Below are positions 6,700 through 8,789 of a stretch of 8,789 nt of DNA, piece by piece (the stretch's first letter is position 1; every line of letters starts with the position of its first letter). A model generated the notes under the pieces. The model saw only the letters and a program-made list of their open reading frames with translations. It was not told the origin of the DNA and made no database searches. Made by a program: the position numbers and the translations under genes. Origin of the DNA: Candidatus Altarchaeales archaeon (lineage in GTDB: Archaea > Altiarchaeota > Altiarchaeia > IMC4 > SCGC-AAA252-I15); the NCBI GenBank assembly GCA_014729705.1, contig WJJK01000130.1:1-8789 (forward strand). Direction: 5' to 3'.

Positions 6700-7479
6700 A
6701 TGGATGTTAAAGCTTGTTTAACAAAGGATCATATTAGGAATCTGGCTGAAAAGGGTCAGAGAATAGATGGACGGGGGAACCTGGACATAAGGCAGATAAC
6801 CTGCGAGAAAGACTACGCAGACCAGAAGGCGCCTGGTTCGGCGCTCGTCAACCTCGGGGACACCAAGGTTTTGGTTGGAATAAGCATGGACGTGGGGGAA
6901 CCCTACTCCGACCGCCCTAACTCGGGGGTTATGACTACTACAGCTGAATTCAGGCCTATGGCGTCACCCGACTTTGAGTCAGGCCCGCCCAGGGAAAACG
7001 CGATAGAGTTAGCCCGAGTCGTAGACAGGGGCATAAGGGAATCCAATGCAATAGACCTTGAGAAACTCTACATAGAAGACGATAAAGTGTGGATAGTCTT
7101 CATAGACGTGCACATAATGGACAACAACGGCAACCTCATAGACGCCTCCGGGTTGGCTGCGGCTGCGGCACTCTCGCAGACGAGGCTCCCCAAATATGAG
7201 GACGGTCAGGTGATACGAGGAGAATGGGAAGGGAAACTACCTTTAAACAAGATACCGCTTCCCCTGACAGCCTCAAAAATCAGGGACCAGATTATGCTCG
7301 ACCCCGCCTTGGAAGAGGAGTACGCCCAAGACGCCAGGTTAACGGTTGCAACAGCGGAAGGCGCAATACACGCCATGCAGAAGGGGGGTGAGGGACGCTT
7401 CACAACCCAGGAGGTTGAACAAATAATTGATTCAGCCCTTGAGAAGACGCCGAGCATAAGGAAAACCCTCGACATATAA
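6700..7479 (+). CDS. rrp42: Exosome non-catalytic subunit Rrp42 (RNase PH fold)
   Basis: Rrp42 (259 residues) pairs with Rrp41 in alternating fashion to form the hexameric exosome ring and contributes RNA-binding surface. It shows the RNase PH fold with GQRIDGRGNLDIRQI (19-33), PGSALVNLGDTKVLVGI (45-61), FRPMASPDFESGPP (84-97), the VDRGIRES block (108-115) and DASGLAAAAAL (148-158). Where Rrp41 has its catalytic GExDLP, this protein has GKLPLNKIPLP (178-188), lacking the catalytic Asp, as expected of Rrp42. The longer N-terminal helix, length near 260 and RNase PH spacing separate it from Rrp41. GGAGG at 6687-6691, inside the end of rrp41, sits 8 bases before the ATG. It is the last gene before a promoter-containing palindrome, so part of the transcript may end or be processed there. 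Confidence 0.97.
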   Translation: MDVKACLTKDHIRNLAEKGQRIDGRGNLDIRQITCEKDYADQKAPGSALVNLGDTKVLVGISMDVGEPYSDRPNSGVMTTTAEFRPMASPDFESGPPRENAIELARVVDRGIRESNAIDLEKLYIEDDKVWIVFIDVHIMDNNGNLIDASGLAAAAALSQTRLPKYEDGQVIRGEWEGKLPLNKIPLPLTASKIRDQIMLDPALEEEYAQDARLTVATAEGAIHAMQKGGEGRFTTQEVEQIIDSALEKTPSIRKTLDI

Positions 7480-7530
7480 AACCACGTATGGGGGGATTTA
7501 TATACCTATATCCCCCTTAATATGTGGTTT
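7479..7530. promoter_or_regulatory. Imperfect palindrome enclosing a TATA-like element, ahead of rpl37ae
   Basis: The arms are aaaccac (7479-7485) with gtggttt (7524-7530), followed inwards by gta/tat-type pairs (7486-7489 with 7520-7523, one G-T wobble), a small asymmetric internal loop, and gggggat (7491-7497) with atccccc (7510-7516). The apical stretch contains the TATA-like tttatata (7497-7504), centred about 43 bases before the rpl37ae ATG, so transcription should start near 7527 with a leader of about 17 bases. As DNA it could be an operator around the promoter. In a read-through RNA from rrp42 it would fold into a stem of about 18 pairs, which could be a processing or pausing site. 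No T-run follows, so it is not a canonical terminator. Confidence 0.6.
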
Positions 7531-7543
7531 AATAGAAACAAAA

Positions 7544-7762
7544 ATGTATAGTCACACCAAAAAAGTTGGAAGCGTCGGCAGATACGGACCCCGCGTGGGA
7601 CGTAAACTCAGATACAGCCTCAGGAAAATAGAGGATGACGCTAAGAAAAGGAACCTCTGCCCCGAATGCAGCCGTAAAAGGCTTAAAAGAAAGTCGACGG
7701 GCGTATGGCGGTGTAGGGGCTGCGGCGTGGAATTCACTTCAGGAGCATACATAGTAAAATGA
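7544..7762 (+). CDS. rpl37ae: Large-subunit ribosomal protein eL43 (L37Ae)
   Basis: This 72-residue basic protein is a zinc-ribbon component of the archaeal and eukaryotic large ribosomal subunit. It begins MYSHTKKVGSVGRYGPRVGR (1-20), the typical rRNA-binding N-terminus. It carries two Cys pairs, C39-x2-C42 (CPEC) and C57-x2-C60 (CRGC), for one zinc ion, with RKSTGVWRC between them and the typical ending GAYIVK. Length is at the short end of the family, which often has a longer C-terminal tail. No Shine-Dalgarno sequence precedes the ATG; a short leader from the promoter in the palindrome is expected. Its last bases overlap the rpoP start (ATGA at 7759-7762), so rpoP is probably translated by coupling. 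Confidence 0.97.
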   Translation: MYSHTKKVGSVGRYGPRVGRKLRYSLRKIEDDAKKRNLCPECSRKRLKRKSTGVWRCRGCGVEFTSGAYIVK

Positions 7763-7911
7763 CTTACGCATGCATTGAATGTGGGAAGGAGACGGAGTAT
7801 AAAGACCTCCTCAGAAGCAAACTCAAGTGCACAAAGTGCTCTGAGAAAAGAAGCAACATCTGGGTTAAGAAGCGTTCGGAAGCCCAGATAAAACAAGTCA
7901 TAGCCAGATGA
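7759..7911 (+). CDS. rpoP: DNA-directed RNA polymerase subunit P (Rpo12/Rpb12-like)
   Basis: This small gene (50 codons) begins at the ATG overlapping the rpl37ae stop and ends at a TGA overlapping the pcc1 start. The product begins MTYACIECGKETEYKDLL, with C5-x2-C8, and continues KLKCTKCSEKRSNIWVKKRS with C24-x2-C27. That is the zinc-ribbon layout of the archaeal RNA polymerase subunit P, equivalent to eukaryotic Rpb12, followed by the basic IWVKKR segment and a C-terminal helix ending VIAR. Subunit P anchors the Rpo3/Rpo10/Rpo11 assembly platform. The rpl37ae-rpoP order is common in archaea, which supports the call. Its second Cys block is CTKCSEKR rather than the more usual CPxCGxR, a mild divergence. 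AGGAG at 7741-7745 is 13 bases before the start, too far to be ideal. Confidence 0.92.
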   Translation: MTYACIECGKETEYKDLLRSKLKCTKCSEKRSNIWVKKRSEAQIKQVIAR

Positions 7912-8135
7912 ACACGCTGAGGGTTGACGTGCCCCTAGATAAGGGGGAAGCCGAAGTGGCATTAAACTCCCTTGACCTTGAAGTGCGGAAACAGGATTGG
8001 CATAGGTCTAACACCGAATTATCTTATGGAAACGGTTATCTGACCCTCCAGATAACCTCAAAGGATCCAACCGCATTACGGGCGGCTGCCAACACCAACC
8101 TCAGGCTTCTTATGCTCTGCCTCAAACTAATATAA
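7908..8135 (+). CDS. pcc1: KEOPS complex subunit Pcc1
   Basis: The 75-residue product matches the Pcc1/CTAG family in length and pattern. An N-terminal beta strand (LRVDVPL) is followed by a helix (KGEAEVALNSL), two strands ending in GNGYLTLQITSKDPTALRAAANTNLRLL (42-69), and a terminal helix. Pcc1 is the small dimeric subunit of KEOPS that binds Kae1 and tRNA, supporting N6-threonylcarbamoyl-adenosine at tRNA position 37. The ATGA overlap with rpoP (7908-7911) and the absence of a ribosome binding site suggest coupled translation. Its place between rpoP and pfdB is a recurrent archaeal arrangement. The other KEOPS genes (kae1, bud32, cgi121) are not in this window. Confidence 0.88.
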   Translation: MNTLRVDVPLDKGEAEVALNSLDLEVRKQDWHRSNTELSYGNGYLTLQITSKDPTALRAAANTNLRLLMLCLKLI

Positions 8136-8146
8136 GGGAATTAAAG

Positions 8147-8491
8147 ATGGATGTACCAAAACAGGTTCAGGATAAGTTAGCTCAGTTTCAGAATCTGCAG
8201 AACCAGCTTCAGATGGTTGCAACCCAAAAACAACAGTTTATGCTTAGAAACGCGGACATAGAGGGTGCAAGCCAGGAGTTGTCTAAAGCAGGGGAAGGCA
8301 AAATCTATAGGATGGCGGGCACCCTATTCGTTGAAACCAATAAGGGGGACTGCGAGAAAAATCTGGGTGAGGAGAAGGAATCCAACGAATCCCGGGTGAA
8401 TGTGCTTGAAAACCAGGAGAAAAAACTCACCCAAAAACTGAATGAATTAAAGGGTGAACTACAGGGTATGTTGGGTCAGGGAAACCAATAA
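8147..8491 (+). CDS. pfdB: Prefoldin beta subunit
   Basis: This 114-residue protein is the beta subunit of prefoldin, the hexameric (two alpha, four beta) co-chaperone that holds unfolded chains and hands them to the thermosome. The N-terminal coiled-coil helix is rich in Gln, Leu and Lys (about 3-43: PKQVQDKLAQFQNLQNQLQM and on). The beta-hairpin region is AGEGKIYRMAGTLFVETNKG (48-67), where KIYR..G.LFV is the family signature. A second helix of charged heptads (about 75-110) leads to a short Gly/Gln-rich end. A weak ribosome binding sequence, aggga at 8135-8139, precedes the ATG by 7 bases. It follows pcc1 by 11 bases and is most likely the last gene of the rpl37ae transcript, although thiI begins only 19 bases further on. 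Confidence 0.96.
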   Translation: MDVPKQVQDKLAQFQNLQNQLQMVATQKQQFMLRNADIEGASQELSKAGEGKIYRMAGTLFVETNKGDCEKNLGEEKESNESRVNVLENQEKKLTQKLNELKGELQGMLGQGNQ

Positions 8492-8510
8492 AAAAAAATT
8501 TTGTTCCCTT

Positions 8511-8789
8511 ATGAAAACCCATGTGCTTGTGCGTTGGGGGGAATTATTCCTGAAAAGCCCTCAAGTAAAAAAACACATGCAGCTTCTTCTCTCAAATAAC
8601 ATCCGCAAAAAATTAATTAGAAACGGGGTGGAGCCTAAGCTTAACCTTACTCGAGACAGAATAATAATTGAATCAGATAACGCGGGGGAAGCTGCGGCAT
8701 ACGCTTCAGAGGTGTTTGGCGTGCAGTCCACAAGCCCCGCAGTAAAGATTCCGGCGGATAAGGAGAACGTGCTTGCTGAGACCGCAGAA
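8511..8789 (+). CDS. thiI: tRNA 4-thiouridine synthase ThiI, N-terminal part
   Basis: The reading frame from the ATG at 8511 is open for 93 codons to the right edge, so the gene is cut. ThiI adenylates and thiolates uridine 8 of tRNA; in some organisms it also serves thiazole synthesis. The visible part is the N-terminal ferredoxin-like domain: MKTHVLVRWGELFLKSPQVK (1-20) contains the RxGExxLKS motif, followed by NNIRKKLIRNG, TRDRIIIES and the FGVQSTSPAV segment near residues 72-81 that ends this domain. The THUMP and PP-loop domains would lie beyond the window, so whether the catalytic Cys-containing parts are present cannot be judged. The start is the first ATG after the pfdB stop and fits the family N-terminus. 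No Shine-Dalgarno sequence is evident; an A9T4 tract precedes it. Confidence 0.9.
   Translation, partial: MKTHVLVRWGELFLKSPQVKKHMQLLLSNNIRKKLIRNGVEPKLNLTRDRIIIESDNAGEAAAYASEVFGVQSTSPAVKIPADKENVLAETAE

Noticed and set aside
7552..7962. Minus-strand open frame of 136 codons
   Set aside because: It lies opposite rpl37ae, rpoP and the pcc1 start, all of which have clear family motifs; it shows no recognisable motif and is a reading-frame shadow.
8479..8510. Possible terminator hairpin after pfdB (gggaa pairing with ttccc around an A9T4 tract)
   Set aside because: Only five arm pairs around a large AT-rich loop, with no following T-run, so it is too weak to call.
1..8789. CRISPR arrays, insertion sequences, tRNA or rRNA genes
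   Set aside because: No spaced direct repeats, transposase-like frames or recognisable structural RNA sequence were seen on either strand.

Overview
The window is archaeal chromosome carrying the conserved proteasome-exosome superoperon. The diagnostic genes, in order on the + strand, are the proteasome alpha subunit, SBDS, Rrp4, Rrp41, Rrp42, ribosomal protein eL43 (L37Ae), RNA polymerase subunit P, the KEOPS subunit Pcc1 and prefoldin beta. Starts resemble archaeal practice: some genes have GGAGG-type ribosome binding sites, others have only a TATA-like element about 26-31 bases ahead of the ATG. The presence of an exosome argues against haloarchaea and those methanogens that lack one. The Rrp4 KH loop reads GKNKSM, as I recall for crenarchaeal Rrp4, so a TACK-type archaeon (for example a Bathyarchaeia-like lineage) is my guess. 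The rank is not provable from this sequence alone.

Left part (1-2280): the N-terminal 130 codons of rqcH (ribosome-associated quality control factor, NFACT-N domain) lie on the minus strand and run off the left edge. A divergent gap of about 42 bases separates it from a polytopic membrane protein that looks like a GT-C glycosyltransferase (ArnT/PMT type) with a C-terminal soluble domain.

Middle (2328-3693): a ribose-1,5-bisphosphate isomerase of the archaeal AMP pathway overlaps a small helical protein of unknown function with a C-terminal helix-turn-helix-like segment.

Right part (3768-8789): a promoter and strong ribosome binding site precede psmA, followed by sdo1, rrp4, rrp41 and rrp42 with short gaps or stop/start overlaps. 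A second promoter, embedded in a long imperfect palindrome, then precedes rpl37ae, rpoP, pcc1 and pfdB. The window ends inside thiI (tRNA 4-thiouridine synthesis).

Together the genes cover protein turnover (proteasome, prefoldin), RNA turnover (exosome), ribosome maturation and rescue (SBDS, RqcH), transcription (RpoP), tRNA modification (Pcc1, ThiI) and nucleotide salvage. I see no mobile element, CRISPR array, tRNA or rRNA. No wholly new system is evident. The best leads are the promoter-containing palindrome, the unknown gene at 3202-3693, the Arg-rich loop in Rrp4, and the unusual first loop of the GT-C protein.
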